From positions 372,001-436,000 of the forward strand of contig NZ_FNCY01000001.1 in the NCBI RefSeq assembly GCF_900099695.1: a DNA stretch of 64,000 nucleotides, written 5' to 3'. The DNA is from Propionivibrio dicarboxylicus. GTDB taxonomy: Bacteria > Pseudomonadota > Gammaproteobacteria > Burkholderiales > Rhodocyclaceae. The notes under the pieces are model-generated. The model was not told where the DNA came from, searched no databases, and saw only the letters and a list, made by a program, of their open reading frames with translations. A program made the position numbers and the translations under genes. Every line of letters begins with the position of its first letter. The first letter of the stretch is position 1. Positions 41,199-51,300 of this stretch are shown one piece after another.

Positions 41199-41698
41199 TC
41201 CGCCATCCGCGTCCGACGATCCCCGCCGGCATCTGCTACGGCCAGCTGGACGTCGAATGCGACGATCCGGTGCCGATCGCCGAGCGGCTTCGCCCGGCGC
41301 TGCCGCCCGGCACGCCCGTCATCAGCAGTCCGCTACGCCGTGCCCGCGGTCTGGCCGAGGCGCTCGACCCGAACGTCCGGATCGACGCGCGTCTCTGTGA
41401 AATCCATTTCGGCGACTGGGAAGGGCAGGGCTGGGATGCGATCGACCGATCGGCCCTCGACGCCTGGGCGGCCGATGTCCTGAACTACATGCCCCCCAAC
41501 GGCGAGTCGGTCGCCGATCTGCAGCGACGTGTCCTCGACTTTGCCGATTGGCTCGAACAGCAGACCTTGCCAAACATCGCTATCGTCGCTCACGCCGGTG
41601 TCCTGCGCGTTCTGGTCGGGCACTGGCGACAGCTGCCGGCTGAAGTCTGGACACAACTCCCGTTCGAATTCGGCAGCCTGACCGAGGTCACACTATGA
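41183..41698 (+). CDS. cobC: Alpha-ribazole phosphatase-like histidine phosphatase
   Basis: 171 residues from GTG at 41183. Histidine-phosphatase fold: FLIRHPRPTIPAGICYGQLD at the N-terminus, with RHP in place of the usual RHG, SSPLRRARGLAEAL, the acid residue in CEIHFGDWEGQGWDAID, and the second histidine in IAIVAHAGVLRVL. It removes phosphate from alpha-ribazole-5-P or adenosylcobalamin-5-P. The RHP variant is common in CobC relatives. Overlaps cobS and is coupled to the next gene by ATGA. Confidence 0.88.
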   Translation: MQVFLIRHPRPTIPAGICYGQLDVECDDPVPIAERLRPALPPGTPVISSPLRRARGLAEALDPNVRIDARLCEIHFGDWEGQGWDAIDRSALDAWAADVLNYMPPNGESVADLQRRVLDFADWLEQQTLPNIAIVAHAGVLRVLVGHWRQLPAEVWTQLPFEFGSLTEVTL

Positions 41699-42873
41699 TC
41701 GGCAGCGATCGCGGCCCGGCGCTGCCGGCACCCTCCGCCGATGCGCTCGCCTTCAGCGATGCGCTCGTCCGCCAGATCGCCGATGAGATCGCCGCCGCTG
41801 GCGGATGGATCGGCTTCGACCGTTTCATGGCGCGCGCGCTTTACGCGCCTGGCATGGGTTACTACTCCGGCGGTGCGCATAAATTCGGCGCCGCCGGCGA
41901 CTTCATCACCGCCCCTGAAATCTCGCCGGCATTCGGTGAGACGCTGGCCAATCAGGCGGCCCAGGTCATGGCATTGAGCGCGGCGATGATCCTCGAGGTC
42001 GGGGCCGGTTCCGGCCGGCTCGCCGCCGATCTGTTACGCGCACTTGAACGCAAGGGTACACTCCCCGAGCGTTACGCGATTCTCGACCTGTCCGGCGAAC
42101 TCCGTGCCCGGCAACGCGACACGCTGACGCGCGAACTACCGCATCTCGTCGAACGCGTCGTCTGGCTCGACCGCCTGCCTGAGTGCTTCGACGGACTGGT
42201 GCTGGCCAACGAACTGCTCGACGCACTCCCGGTACAGCTCGTGCGCTGGGAAGAGTCTGAGATCCTCGAACGCGGCGTCGCCTGGGAGCAGGATCGCTTC
42301 GTCTGGTGCGACCGTCCGGCGACCGGCCGCCTGGCTGACGCGGCCCGACATCTCGCCGCCGAAACCGCTATTCCGCCCGGTTATGTCAGCGAAATCGGAC
42401 TGGCTGCCGCCGACTGGACCCACGGCTGGGGCGACATTCTCGGTCGTGGCGCTCTTGTTCTGATCGACTACGGTTTCCCGCGCCACGAGTACTATCACCC
42501 GCAGCGCAGCGCCGGCACACTGATGTGCCACTATCGCCACCGCGCCCACGACGATCCGTTCTTCCTTCCGGGTCTGCAGGACATCACCGCGCACGTCGAT
42601 TTCACCGCCATCGTCGAAGCAGGTTTCAACGCCGGCCTCGATTTCCTCGGCTACACCCTGCAGGAAAACTTTCTCGTTAACTGCGGCATCGGCGAGTGGT
42701 TCGAACGGGCCGGCGAGAGCACACCGCGCGAGCGCGTGGCGCGCTCGCAAGCCCTGCAGAAGCTGCTGTCGCCGGCGGAAATGGGCGAACTCTTCAAGGT
42801 CGTCGCGCTCGGCAAGGGCATCGACGAGCTCCTCATCGGTTTCGCCGTCGGCGACCGCAGCGAAACGCTCTGA
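41695..42873 (+). CDS. SAM-dependent methyltransferase of the MidA/NDUFAF7 family
   Basis: 392 residues, COG1565. Motifs: GFDRFMARALYAPGMGYYSGGAHKFGAAGDFITAPEISPAFGETLA near 40-85; the SAM-binding ILEVGAGSGRLAADLL near 100; the 'LANELLDALPVQLV' motif near 168-181; GALVLIDYGFPRHEYYHPQR near 250; and HVDFT. The mitochondrial homologue NDUFAF7 dimethylates an arginine of complex I; the bacterial role is unproven. ATGA coupling to cobC is probably incidental operon packing. Confidence 0.87.
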   Translation: MIGSDRGPALPAPSADALAFSDALVRQIADEIAAAGGWIGFDRFMARALYAPGMGYYSGGAHKFGAAGDFITAPEISPAFGETLANQAAQVMALSAAMILEVGAGSGRLAADLLRALERKGTLPERYAILDLSGELRARQRDTLTRELPHLVERVVWLDRLPECFDGLVLANELLDALPVQLVRWEESEILERGVAWEQDRFVWCDRPATGRLADAARHLAAETAIPPGYVSEIGLAAADWTHGWGDILGRGALVLIDYGFPRHEYYHPQRSAGTLMCHYRHRAHDDPFFLPGLQDITAHVDFTAIVEAGFNAGLDFLGYTLQENFLVNCGIGEWFERAGESTPRERVARSQALQKLLSPAEMGELFKVVALGKGIDELLIGFAVGDRSETL

Positions 42874-42879
42874 CGGGCA

Positions 42880-44097
42880 TCAGGATCGCCCGGTCGCCTC
42901 ACTGACCGCAGCGACACGCGCCGCGTTAACACGTTCGGGAATCTTGCCGGGACTGTCGCAGGCGCGGGCGATGGCGCCGGCATCGACGCTACGGACGGCC
43001 GCCAGTGCCTGGCGGAAGAAATCCGGCTCCTCGACCGGCTTGTCTTCCCAGCCGAGACGGCCATGGAAATCGCAATCGCAGGCCTGCAGAAGCTGTTCGA
43101 AACGCTGGGGCCGCCGCAAGGCGTCGCTGCGTTCGAGCAAACGCACCACGGTCGCCGCCCGCAATTCGCGACCGCGACGGATGTCGCCGTGATAACGCGT
43201 GACCAGACGCGCCAGGTCACGGCACTCGGTCGGCACGCGCAGACGCGCGCAGACGGCCTCGACGAGTTCGACCCCACGCGTTTCATGACCGGGATGACGT
43301 GGCAGATCGGCCGCCGGCGTCGTGCCCTTGCCAAGGTCGTGCATCAACACGGCAAAGCGCACCGGTAACTCGCGCTCCTCGGCGGCAGCACAGTCGAGCG
43401 CCATCATCACATGCACGCCGGTATCGATTTCCGGATGGTAGTCAGCGCGTTGCGGCACACCGAACAGCCGATCGAGTTCGGGCAGCAGGCGGGCGAGGGC
43501 GCCGCACTGCCGCAGCACCTCGATCATCCGCGACGGCTTCTTCTCCATCAGACCGCGCGCCAGTTCCTGCCAGACACGTTCGGCGACGAGGTGATCGACC
43601 TCGCCGGCATCGACCATCTGGCGCATCAGCGCCGCCGTCTCCGGCGCAATCCGGAAATCGACGAAGCGGGCGGCAAAGCGCGCCAGACGCAGGATGCGCA
43701 CAGGATCCTCGACGAAGGCCGGCCCAACATGGCGCAGCACCCGGGCCTCGATATCGGCGATGCCGCCAAAAGGATCGACGAGCGTGCCATCGTCGGCCTC
43801 GGCGATCGCATTGATCGTCAGGTCCCGGCGCGCCAGATCCTCTTCGAGCGTGACATCGGGCGCCGCATGGAAGACGAAGCCGGCATAGCCGTGCCCGCTC
43901 TTCCGCTCGGTGCGTGCCAGCGCGTATTCCTCGTGCGTCTGCGGATGCAGGAAGACGGGAAAATCACGGCCGACCGGTTTAAAACCCTGCGCCCGCATCG
44001 CCTCCGGCGTCGCACCGACGACGACATAATCGCGATCCTGCACAGGCAGGCCGAGCAGCGCGTCGCGGACCGCGCCGCCGACCTTGTAGATGCGCAT
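42880..44097 (-). CDS. cca: CCA-adding tRNA nucleotidyltransferase (bacterial type, with HD domain)
   Basis: 405 residues from the ATG at 44097 (MRIYKVGGAVRDALLG). The class II nucleotidyltransferase site is GGAVRDALLGLPVQDRDYVVVG. RRDLTINAIAEADDGTLVDPFGG and EDPVRILRLARFAARF carry the nucleotide-selection motif region. The C-terminal HD phosphohydrolase domain (DTGVHVMMALD, LMHDLGKGTTP, HPGHETRG) marks the E. coli-like form with phosphatase activity. Adds CCA to tRNA 3' ends. Weak SD. Followed downstream, head to tail, by nothing on the minus strand; convergent with the MidA-like gene six bp away. Confidence 0.95.
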   Translation of the reverse strand: MRIYKVGGAVRDALLGLPVQDRDYVVVGATPEAMRAQGFKPVGRDFPVFLHPQTHEEYALARTERKSGHGYAGFVFHAAPDVTLEEDLARRDLTINAIAEADDGTLVDPFGGIADIEARVLRHVGPAFVEDPVRILRLARFAARFVDFRIAPETAALMRQMVDAGEVDHLVAERVWQELARGLMEKKPSRMIEVLRQCGALARLLPELDRLFGVPQRADYHPEIDTGVHVMMALDCAAAEERELPVRFAVLMHDLGKGTTPAADLPRHPGHETRGVELVEAVCARLRVPTECRDLARLVTRYHGDIRRGRELRAATVVRLLERSDALRRPQRFEQLLQACDCDFHGRLGWEDKPVEEPDFFRQALAAVRSVDAGAIARACDSPGKIPERVNAARVAAVSEATGRS

Positions 44098-44113
44098 TAC
44101 CGACGACAAATCG

Positions 44114-44734
44114 TCATTCCGCCGCTTCGGCGATGGCGCCGGCACGCCAGGCCTGCATCGCCGGCAAAGCCGCCATCATATCGACCCAGGCACGCGCCTC
44201 GGGCGGCAGCGAAACGGCATAGGTCAGGAAGCGCCACGCCACGGGTGCAAACATCGCGTCGGCAACAGAAAACTCGCCGAACAGGAACGGCCCGCCCTGT
44301 CCAAAGCGTTTGCGGCAGCTTTGCCAGATCGAGACGATGCGGGCGATGTCGGCTTCTGCAGTGGCGGTACGGCCGTCATGCGGCTTGTAGGCGTGCACCT
44401 CCATCGGCATGTCGTGACGCAAGGCCATGAAGCCCGAATGCATTTCGGCGCTGATCGCGCGCGCCTCGGCACGCGCCTTGGCGTCCGCCGGCCACAGGGA
44501 CGGCTTCTTCTCGGCCAGGTATTCGCAAATCGCCAGCGAATCCCAGACAACGATTTCACCATCGATCAGACACGGCACTTTGCCCGATGGCGAGTATTTC
44601 AGGATTTCCGCCTTGGTCCCCGCTTCGCGCAGACGGATCGGAATTTCCTCGAAAGACAGCCCCATCTGCTTGAGTACCAGCCACGGGCGCAAGCTCCATG
44701 ACGAATAATTGCGATCGCCGATCACCAGCTTCAT
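44114..44734 (-). CDS. Glutathione S-transferase family protein
   Basis: 206 residues from the ATG at 44734 (GGGGGA upstream). N-terminal thioredoxin-fold domain: LVIGDRNYSSWSLRPWLVLKQMGLSFEEI, where Ser residues of 'NYSSWS' are likely catalytic, then SGKVPCLIDG and DSLAICEYLAEK (the G-site SNAIL-like motif). The C-terminal helical domain contains FLFGEFSVADAMFAPVAWRF. This NYSSWSLR form is a widespread bacterial subgroup (zeta/YfcF-like). Specific substrate unknown. Head to tail with cca. Confidence 0.88.
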   Translation of the reverse strand: MKLVIGDRNYSSWSLRPWLVLKQMGLSFEEIPIRLREAGTKAEILKYSPSGKVPCLIDGEIVVWDSLAICEYLAEKKPSLWPADAKARAEARAISAEMHSGFMALRHDMPMEVHAYKPHDGRTATAEADIARIVSIWQSCRKRFGQGGPFLFGEFSVADAMFAPVAWRFLTYAVSLPPEARAWVDMMAALPAMQAWRAGAIAEAAE

Positions 44735-44783
44735 CGTTTCCCCCATTAAATTTGAACGATCACTCGAAACACGCTTCGGTCCT

Positions 44784-45680
44784 TCACGACAGATAAGCGG
44801 GGACGACCGCCTCAAGCGCGGCCGGTCGCCAATCCGGATAATCATGCCGACCATCGCAGACGTTGTCGAGCGTCATCGAGCGCAGATTGTCGATGGTCAT
44901 CGGCGGTTGTGGCAAGCATCCCAGCAACGCCGCCTGCAAATAGGCGACCGGCATCGGCAAGGGCACGATCAAACGACGCACACCGCGACAGGCCGCGACA
45001 TACTCGACCAGCGCGCCCAGCGTATAGACGCCCGGGCCGCCAAGTTCATAAACCTGCCCGACCGTTTCCGGCCGATCGAGCGCATCGACAAGCACGCGCG
45101 CCACGTCGCCGACAAAGACCGGCTGAAAGCGCGCCGACGCGCCAGCCAGCGGCAACACCGGAAAAACCCGCAACAACTGGGCAAACAGATTGAGGAAGGC
45201 ATCCCCAGCACCGAAAATGACCGATGGCCTGAAAACCGTCACATCGATGCCTTCGGCGGCGCGCAGCACGGCCTCACCGGCTGCTTTCGAGCGCAGATAC
45301 GCCGACGGCGCAGCGTCCATCGCGCGTAGCGCACTGACATGAATCAGGCGGCGTACACCGGCCACGCGCATCGCCGCGGCAATCGCGCGCGGCAGATCGA
45401 CATGGGCGGCACGAAAGCGGCGGCCGAAGGGCGCGCTGCCGTCACGATCATGGAGAATGCCGACAAGATTGATGACCGCATCGACCCCGGGCATCAGCGA
45501 CGCCAGTACCCCGTCGGCATTGACGTCCGTCTCGATCCAGTCGAGCGTCGGCGCCGCCTGCCGCGGTGGCTTACGGCGCGTCGGTGCGACGACGCGAACC
45601 CCGCGCTGCGCCAGGCACTCGATCACGCTGGCACCGACGAAACCACTCCCGCCGATCAGCAATACCGTTTTCTGTCCCAT
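44784..45680 (-). CDS. NAD(P)-binding epimerase-like protein (complex I NDUFA9-like)
   Basis: 298 residues, atypical short-chain dehydrogenase. Rossmann motif VLLIGGSGFVGASVIECLA at the N-terminus; AVINLVGILHDRDGS near 78; HVSALRAM then YLRSK (an active-site-like YxxxK); VFRPSVIFGAGDAFLNLFAQLL near 165; FQPVFVGDVARVLVDAL; YELGGPGVYTLGALVEYV. It resembles the NDUFA9/YwnB-type proteins of unknown substrate linked to ubiquinone or complex I. The ATG at 45680 has GGGAG about ten bases upstream. Probably co-transcribed with slt (48-bp gap). Confidence 0.8.
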   Translation of the reverse strand: MGQKTVLLIGGSGFVGASVIECLAQRGVRVVAPTRRKPPRQAAPTLDWIETDVNADGVLASLMPGVDAVINLVGILHDRDGSAPFGRRFRAAHVDLPRAIAAAMRVAGVRRLIHVSALRAMDAAPSAYLRSKAAGEAVLRAAEGIDVTVFRPSVIFGAGDAFLNLFAQLLRVFPVLPLAGASARFQPVFVGDVARVLVDALDRPETVGQVYELGGPGVYTLGALVEYVAACRGVRRLIVPLPMPVAYLQAALLGCLPQPPMTIDNLRSMTLDNVCDGRHDYPDWRPAALEAVVPAYLS

Positions 45681-45728
45681 CGTTTCACTCCCGTCCCGAA
45701 CACGCGCATCGACGAGACGGTTAGACAT

Positions 45729-47672
45729 CTACGGCAGGTCGGGATTCCTCAGTTCGGCGCTCACACGCGGCGCAACGGTGCCGAGCCGGCTCTTGATCGA
45801 TTGCGGCCGATTCTCGAACAGCGCCGAGTAATACACGGCGTTGCTCATGACCTTCTTGACGTAGTCGCGCGTCTCGTTGAACGGAATCGTCTCGGCATAC
45901 ACCGCGCCTTCGAGCGGTCGGTCGGCACGCCACTTGCGCGCCCGGCCCGGCCCGGCGTTATAGGCGGCCGAGGCCAGCACCGGATGATTGTCGAGATCCT
46001 CCATGACGAGCCGCATATAGCTGGTGCCAAGCAGGACATTGGTCTCGGTGTCATTGACCTTGCCGTGGTGATAGTCGGCCAATCCGATCTTCTTGGCGAC
46101 CCAACGGGCCGTCGCCGGCATCAGCTGCATCAAGCCCGACGCACCCACCGTCGACCGGGCATTGGTGACGAAGCGGCTCTCCTGGCGCATCAGCCCATAC
46201 ACCCAGGCGTCGTCGAGCGACTGGTTGCGCGCCGCCGGCCGCACCTGTTCGCTGAACGGCGAGAGATAGCGGAGCGAATAATCGTGCTCGTTCTTCGTAC
46301 GGTCGGCCGCCGCAATGGCACGGTCATAGACATCGGCACGCCGCGCGATTTCCGCCGCCGCCAGCAATTCCCGGTCATTGAGTCCGCGCAGCCCCCAACT
46401 CCATTCGCGTACGCCTTCCACGCGCATGTTGAGGCGCAGGAGGGCAAGCCCCCGGCGAATCCCGGAAAGTTCGCCGACACGGGCCATTTCGTCGCGCGTC
46501 GGCGGACTCGCCTTGGGCGGCACCGTAATCGCCCGGCCGAGTTCGTCGTCGGCCAGGTTGCCGTAAAAATTGGGTTGCCCGGAAATCTTCGCAAACAGCG
46601 CGTTGGCATCCTCGACGCGGCCGCCGGCGCGATACGCGCGCCCGAGCCAATAGACCCAGGCCGGCTGGCCGGCGAGGGCAGGGGGCATCGCCTCGATCGC
46701 AGCACGCACCGTTCCCCAGTCCTGGGCGCGCAAGGCGGCGCGCACTTTCCACTGGCTGACTTCCTCGGACAGCGGCACATCGCCGGCCTTGCGGAACCAG
46801 CCCAGCGCTTCGTCCATATGCCGTTGTGCCGCCTGCCAGCCGATTTGCCCCCAGGCCCAGCCGCGCTCACTCGCGTGCAGATGTTTTTCGAACCGCTCGA
46901 GTTGCTCGGCTGCCATGCGCGGATCGTTACGCGCAATGCGACTGATCGCCAGCGCCGCCAGTTCCCGATTCATGCGCTGATTCAAGGCCGATGTCGACAA
47001 GCGCGCCAGCCATGGCATCGGTGCGTCGCTGACGGCGACGGCCAGCTTGGCGTCGGGCGTCTGGCTCGGCGGCAGATAGTTCATGCTGTAACGCGCAGCA
47101 GCCAGACGGTTCGCTTCGAACTGCCGCCGGACACGCGCCCAGACATCATCGGCCAGCACCCGTTTCTCGAGGATCAGCGCCTCCAACACCGGATAACAGC
47201 CTTCCGGCGGCTCGATCAGGCTCAGCCACAGCGGCTGCGCCTCGTCGAGCATGCTTGCGTCACCGCGCAGTCGCCGGCTTTGTAACGCGTAACAGAGCAG
47301 TTCCTGGTCGGGCTGCGCCAAGGCCGGATATTCGGCGTCGAAGTCGGCCCACTGCTGCCGCTTGCCAAGCTGGCGCAACCAGTCGCCGCGCAGTTTGTCG
47401 GCGATATAACTCTTGTCGTTGCGCTGCAGAAAAGCCCGGATGGCGTCCGGATCGGCGTTGCCAAGATCGGTCACCAGCCGCCAGTAATCGACGTAGGCTT
47501 CGAGTTCGTAGCCCTGGAGTTCGGGGGCGATCCGTTCCAGTTTCGCCTTGTCGCCGGCCTTGACGGCATCACGCGCGGCAAGGAAACGGTCGTCGGGGGC
47601 GGCGTCGACACGAACGGCAAGGACGGAGGACAACAACAGACAGGCAAGGGAAAGCGCGGTGCGGAACTTCAT
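45729..47672 (-). CDS. slt: Soluble lytic murein transglycosylase
   Basis: 647 residues. Signal peptide (LSLACLLLSSVLAVRVDAA). A long superhelical U-domain (about 30-470) precedes the goose-lysozyme-like catalytic domain: GLMRQESRFVTNARSTVGASGLMQLMPATARWVAKKIG near 495-530, with the Glu of QESRF as catalytic acid, then LASAAYNAGPGRARKWR and IPFNETRDYVKKVM. It cleaves peptidoglycan to 1,6-anhydromuropeptides in the periplasm. Start ATG at 47672; the frame is open further upstream without family support. Divergent from the next gene by 43 bp. Confidence 0.94.
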   Translation of the reverse strand: MKFRTALSLACLLLSSVLAVRVDAAPDDRFLAARDAVKAGDKAKLERIAPELQGYELEAYVDYWRLVTDLGNADPDAIRAFLQRNDKSYIADKLRGDWLRQLGKRQQWADFDAEYPALAQPDQELLCYALQSRRLRGDASMLDEAQPLWLSLIEPPEGCYPVLEALILEKRVLADDVWARVRRQFEANRLAAARYSMNYLPPSQTPDAKLAVAVSDAPMPWLARLSTSALNQRMNRELAALAISRIARNDPRMAAEQLERFEKHLHASERGWAWGQIGWQAAQRHMDEALGWFRKAGDVPLSEEVSQWKVRAALRAQDWGTVRAAIEAMPPALAGQPAWVYWLGRAYRAGGRVEDANALFAKISGQPNFYGNLADDELGRAITVPPKASPPTRDEMARVGELSGIRRGLALLRLNMRVEGVREWSWGLRGLNDRELLAAAEIARRADVYDRAIAAADRTKNEHDYSLRYLSPFSEQVRPAARNQSLDDAWVYGLMRQESRFVTNARSTVGASGLMQLMPATARWVAKKIGLADYHHGKVNDTETNVLLGTSYMRLVMEDLDNHPVLASAAYNAGPGRARKWRADRPLEGAVYAETIPFNETRDYVKKVMSNAVYYSALFENRPQSIKSRLGTVAPRVSAELRNPDLP

Positions 47673-47715
47673 GATAAGCTGGACAACCCGTAAACACGGT
47701 CTTCGAGCATACCAC

Positions 47716-48345
47716 ATGCAGGGACAGACCCGACTGGAAATCTCCCCGGAAAATGACGTCGGCGACACCCGGATCGCCCGGCGCACCCTGCGCGCACAGG
47801 TCTTGTCAGCACGCGAAGCGCTGGCGCCAGAACAACACGAGGCACGCTCGGCAGCGGTATGCGCAGGCCTCGAACAGGCCTACCCCGAGCTGGTTTCGCA
47901 ACGCGTCGCCTTTTGCTGGCCGATTCGCAACGAGCCCGACCTGCGTCCGCTGATCGCGCGCTGGACGGCCGCGGCGCAACCCGGCTTCATGGCACTGCTG
48001 CCCGTCGTCGAAGCGCCGGACCGGCCACTCGCCTTTCGCCGCTGGCAACCGGGCGAAGCGCTGCAACCCGACCGTTACGGCATCCCAACGCCGGTGGCTG
48101 GCGAGATGGCAAAGCCCCAAGTGCTACTTATCCCGATCAATGCCTTCGACCGCGAAGGATTCCGGCTCGGTTACGGCGGCGGCTTTTTCGACCGCACGCT
48201 GGCGCTGTTGCATCCCCGCCCGCTTGCCATCGGCATTGGTTTCGACCTCGCCCGCGTCGACACGATCTTCCCGGCAGCGCACGACATGCGGCTCGATGCC
48301 GTGGTCACCGAAACCGGCGTCTTTTCTTTCCCCCCGGTACGATAA
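47716..48345 (+). CDS. 5-formyltetrahydrofolate cyclo-ligase
   Basis: 209 residues from the ATG at 47716. The start IARRTLRAQVLSAREALAPEQHEARSAAVC contains the ATP-binding arginine/lysine helix. VAFCWPIRNEPDLRPLI, YGIPTPV and the C-terminal signature LLIPINAFDREGFRLGYGGGFFDRTLA fit the YgfA/MTHFS family. It converts 5-formyl-THF to 5,10-methenyl-THF. Weak ribosome-binding site, so the start is less certain than the gene. Convergent with the histidine kinase gene. Confidence 0.92.
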   Translation: MQGQTRLEISPENDVGDTRIARRTLRAQVLSAREALAPEQHEARSAAVCAGLEQAYPELVSQRVAFCWPIRNEPDLRPLIARWTAAAQPGFMALLPVVEAPDRPLAFRRWQPGEALQPDRYGIPTPVAGEMAKPQVLLIPINAFDREGFRLGYGGGFFDRTLALLHPRPLAIGIGFDLARVDTIFPAAHDMRLDAVVTETGVFSFPPVR

Positions 48346-48352
48346 GCGGCGC

Positions 48353-51300
48353 TTAGTCCACCACGGGCAATACCGCGCGCGCCAATTGCTGCAGCAGTTT
48401 CTCGTATGCCGTCGCAAAGTGCAGGACTTCGTCGGCTGGCGTTTCTCCGGCGCGCAGCGCGCGCTGCAAATCGACGCATTGCGCCTGGAGCAGATCGGCA
48501 CCGAGCGCGCCGAGCAGGGACTTGGCCTCATGCACCAATGCCGTCGTCGTCTCGATCTCGCCGCGCGCCCAGGCCCGAAGGATTTCGGCCGGCCGATCGC
48601 CGCGCTCAACCGCCATACGGCTCACCAGCCGGACATAGAGATCCTGGCGACCCATCATCCGGCTGACCGCCTGAGTGACATTGAGTCCCGAAATCCCGGC
48701 GATCGCGGCGATTCTTTCTCCTTCCGCTGTCGGCGCCAGCGCAGCCGGCGACCCTCCTGCCGCCGCACGATGCTCGACCGACGCATCCGGCAGCCCTCCG
48801 ACATTCAGCAGGTGCCGGATCAAGGTCGGGAACATTTGCTCCGGATCGATCGGTTTGGCGATGTAATCGTTCATGCCAGCGGCCAGACAGCGTTCGCGAT
48901 CGCCTTCGAGCGCGTTGGCCGTCAGCGCGACGATCGGCAGAGCAGCGAAACGTGCACGCCGGCGAATCGCCGCGGTCGCCTCGAAGCCGTCCATGACAGG
49001 CAGATGGACATCCATCAGGACCAGATCGAAGGGCTGATGTTCCAGAAATTCGATTGCCTCGAGCCCGTTGTTAGCGATGGTGACGCGCACGCCGACCATT
49101 TCCAGCAGGCCCTGGACGACTTCCTGGTTGATCGGATTATCCTCGACGAGCAGTACGGCGCGACCCGCCAGACACTCCCAATCGCTGTACGCCGCCGCGG
49201 CTTCAACCTGACGGGCGCGCTCGGGATCGAATAGCCGCAAGACCGTGTCCAGCAATTCCGACGGCATGACCGGCTTGCTCAGCGAGGCATCGACGCCCTC
49301 GCGATCGAGCTCAGCCGACGACTCTTGCACACCCGGCGTCATCAGCACGATACGCGGCCGCGGCGCATCACGCCCGGACAAAGTCACGAGCAGACGCGCG
49401 CTGTCGGTAGCGACCGACCGTCCATCGACAAACACCGCGTCATAGCCATCGGCTGCGTCTTCCGCTGCTTTCAACACCGCCAAGGCCTCGTCACACGTCG
49501 GCGCGAAGTCGGCGCGCAAACCCAAGGCTTGAAGCAACCCCAGCAGATGACGCCCGGCGGCGACATTGTCATCAACCACCAACAAGCGATGGGGCGCCAA
49601 CGTCGGCAGGGGCGCAACATCCGGAGCCACCGGATCGGCGACGCTCAGCGCCAGCTGGAGCGAAAACACGCTGCCTCGGCCGGGTACCGAACGCACACCG
49701 ACCATGCCGCCCATCAGTTCGGCGAGATTCCGGCTGATCGCGAGCCCCAGCCCGGTACCTTCGAATCGCCGCGACATCGACCCATCGACCTGCTGGAACG
49801 GCGAGAAGAGCAAGGACAGCTTGTCGGCCGCTATTCCAATGCCGGTGTCCTCAACTTCGAAGCGCACGCGCACTTTCCCGTTGTCATCGCCGGTCGCACG
49901 CACGCGCAGCACGATTTCTCCGGCATCGGTGAACTTGACCGCGTTATTGGCGAAGTTGATGAGAATCTGGCTGATGCGGATCGAATCGCCGACCAGACGC
50001 TTGGGCAGATCCGGTGCGATGTCGATGATCAGTTCCAGGCCTTTGGCATCGGCGCGTTCGAACACGAGCCCGGCGACGTGGCCGAGCATGTTCTCGAGGA
50101 TGAACTCGCTGACGTCGATCATGAGTTTTCCGGCCTCGATTTTCGACAGATCGAGAATGTCATTGACGACGGCCAGCAGGTGCCGGCTCGACGACTGGAT
50201 GCGACCGATGTAATGCGCGACGCGCGGCGCCGTGTTGATGTGTGCGGCCAAATGGCTCATGCCGATGATGGCATTGAGCGGCGTCCGGATTTCATGGCTC
50301 ATGTTGGCGAGGAACTCGGCCTTGGCACGGCTTGCGGCCTCGGCAAGGTCACGCGCTGCGGCAAGCTGGACGGTACGCTTGGCGACCTTGTCCTCAAGCG
50401 TACGCGTCAATTCCTCGAGTTCGCGCTGGGTGCGGATCTGCTCGGTGATGTTGAGACCGACGGTACCGACCGCAACGACAGCGTCATCAACACCGAGCAC
50501 CGGGAAACGAACGATGCTGTAGGTCGCTTCGCCGCCATCGTCGAGCTTCTTGGTATGGATGTGATGTACCGGCTGGCCGGTGCGCACGACTTCGTCATGC
50601 TCCGTCTCGCGCTCACGCGCCTCTCCCGGCGGGTAGAGTTCCGCATCGGTTTTGCCAAGAACATAACCGGGCTCCTGCCGGAACGACGCTTCGTAGACCG
50701 GATTCGCCATCAAGTAGCGCCCCGCCGCGCTCTTCATGTGCAATTCCGCCGGAATATGATCGCGGAACGCCGCCATCTGCTGCTCGCTGCGCGCGAGCGA
50801 GAAACGCGAACGCAAGTCGATGGTGGTCAAGGCGACGATCAGCAGGACGCCGAGTCCGATCAGCGCGATCAGCGCATTGCGCGCGAAGCGATACGACCGG
50901 AATGCTTCGTCCATATCGACTTCGATGACGATGCCCATCGCCGTATTGGGCAACCAGCGTCCGGCACCGACAACCTGACGCCCAAGGTAATCGGTGTAAT
51001 TTTCGACCAGGCCGGTATGCAGCGAATCATGCCGCAACAAACGCTCGACCACCTCGGTCAGCGGCAGGGCAGGGGCCTCGTCGCTCGGCAATATCGGCCC
51101 CCGTGCCCGAGCCGAAAGACGGAACAGGCTCCAGCCCGTCTCGGCATTCAAGGGCGTCGGCAAACGGCGCTCGAAGCGGATCGGCGACAGGATCTGACCG
51201 CTCGCGTCGATCGCATACGCCTCACCGGTCTGCCCGGGACGCCCGGCGCGAAGCAATTGATAAAGACGCAAAAGCGGATTTTCGCTCAGACAGAGAAAGC

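Noticed and set aside
45339-47285. 648-codon plus-strand open frame opposite slt and the NDUFA9-like gene
   Set aside because: It is a mirror frame of recognised genes, its composition (R, H, P, G rich) is not protein-like, and it crosses a gene boundary.
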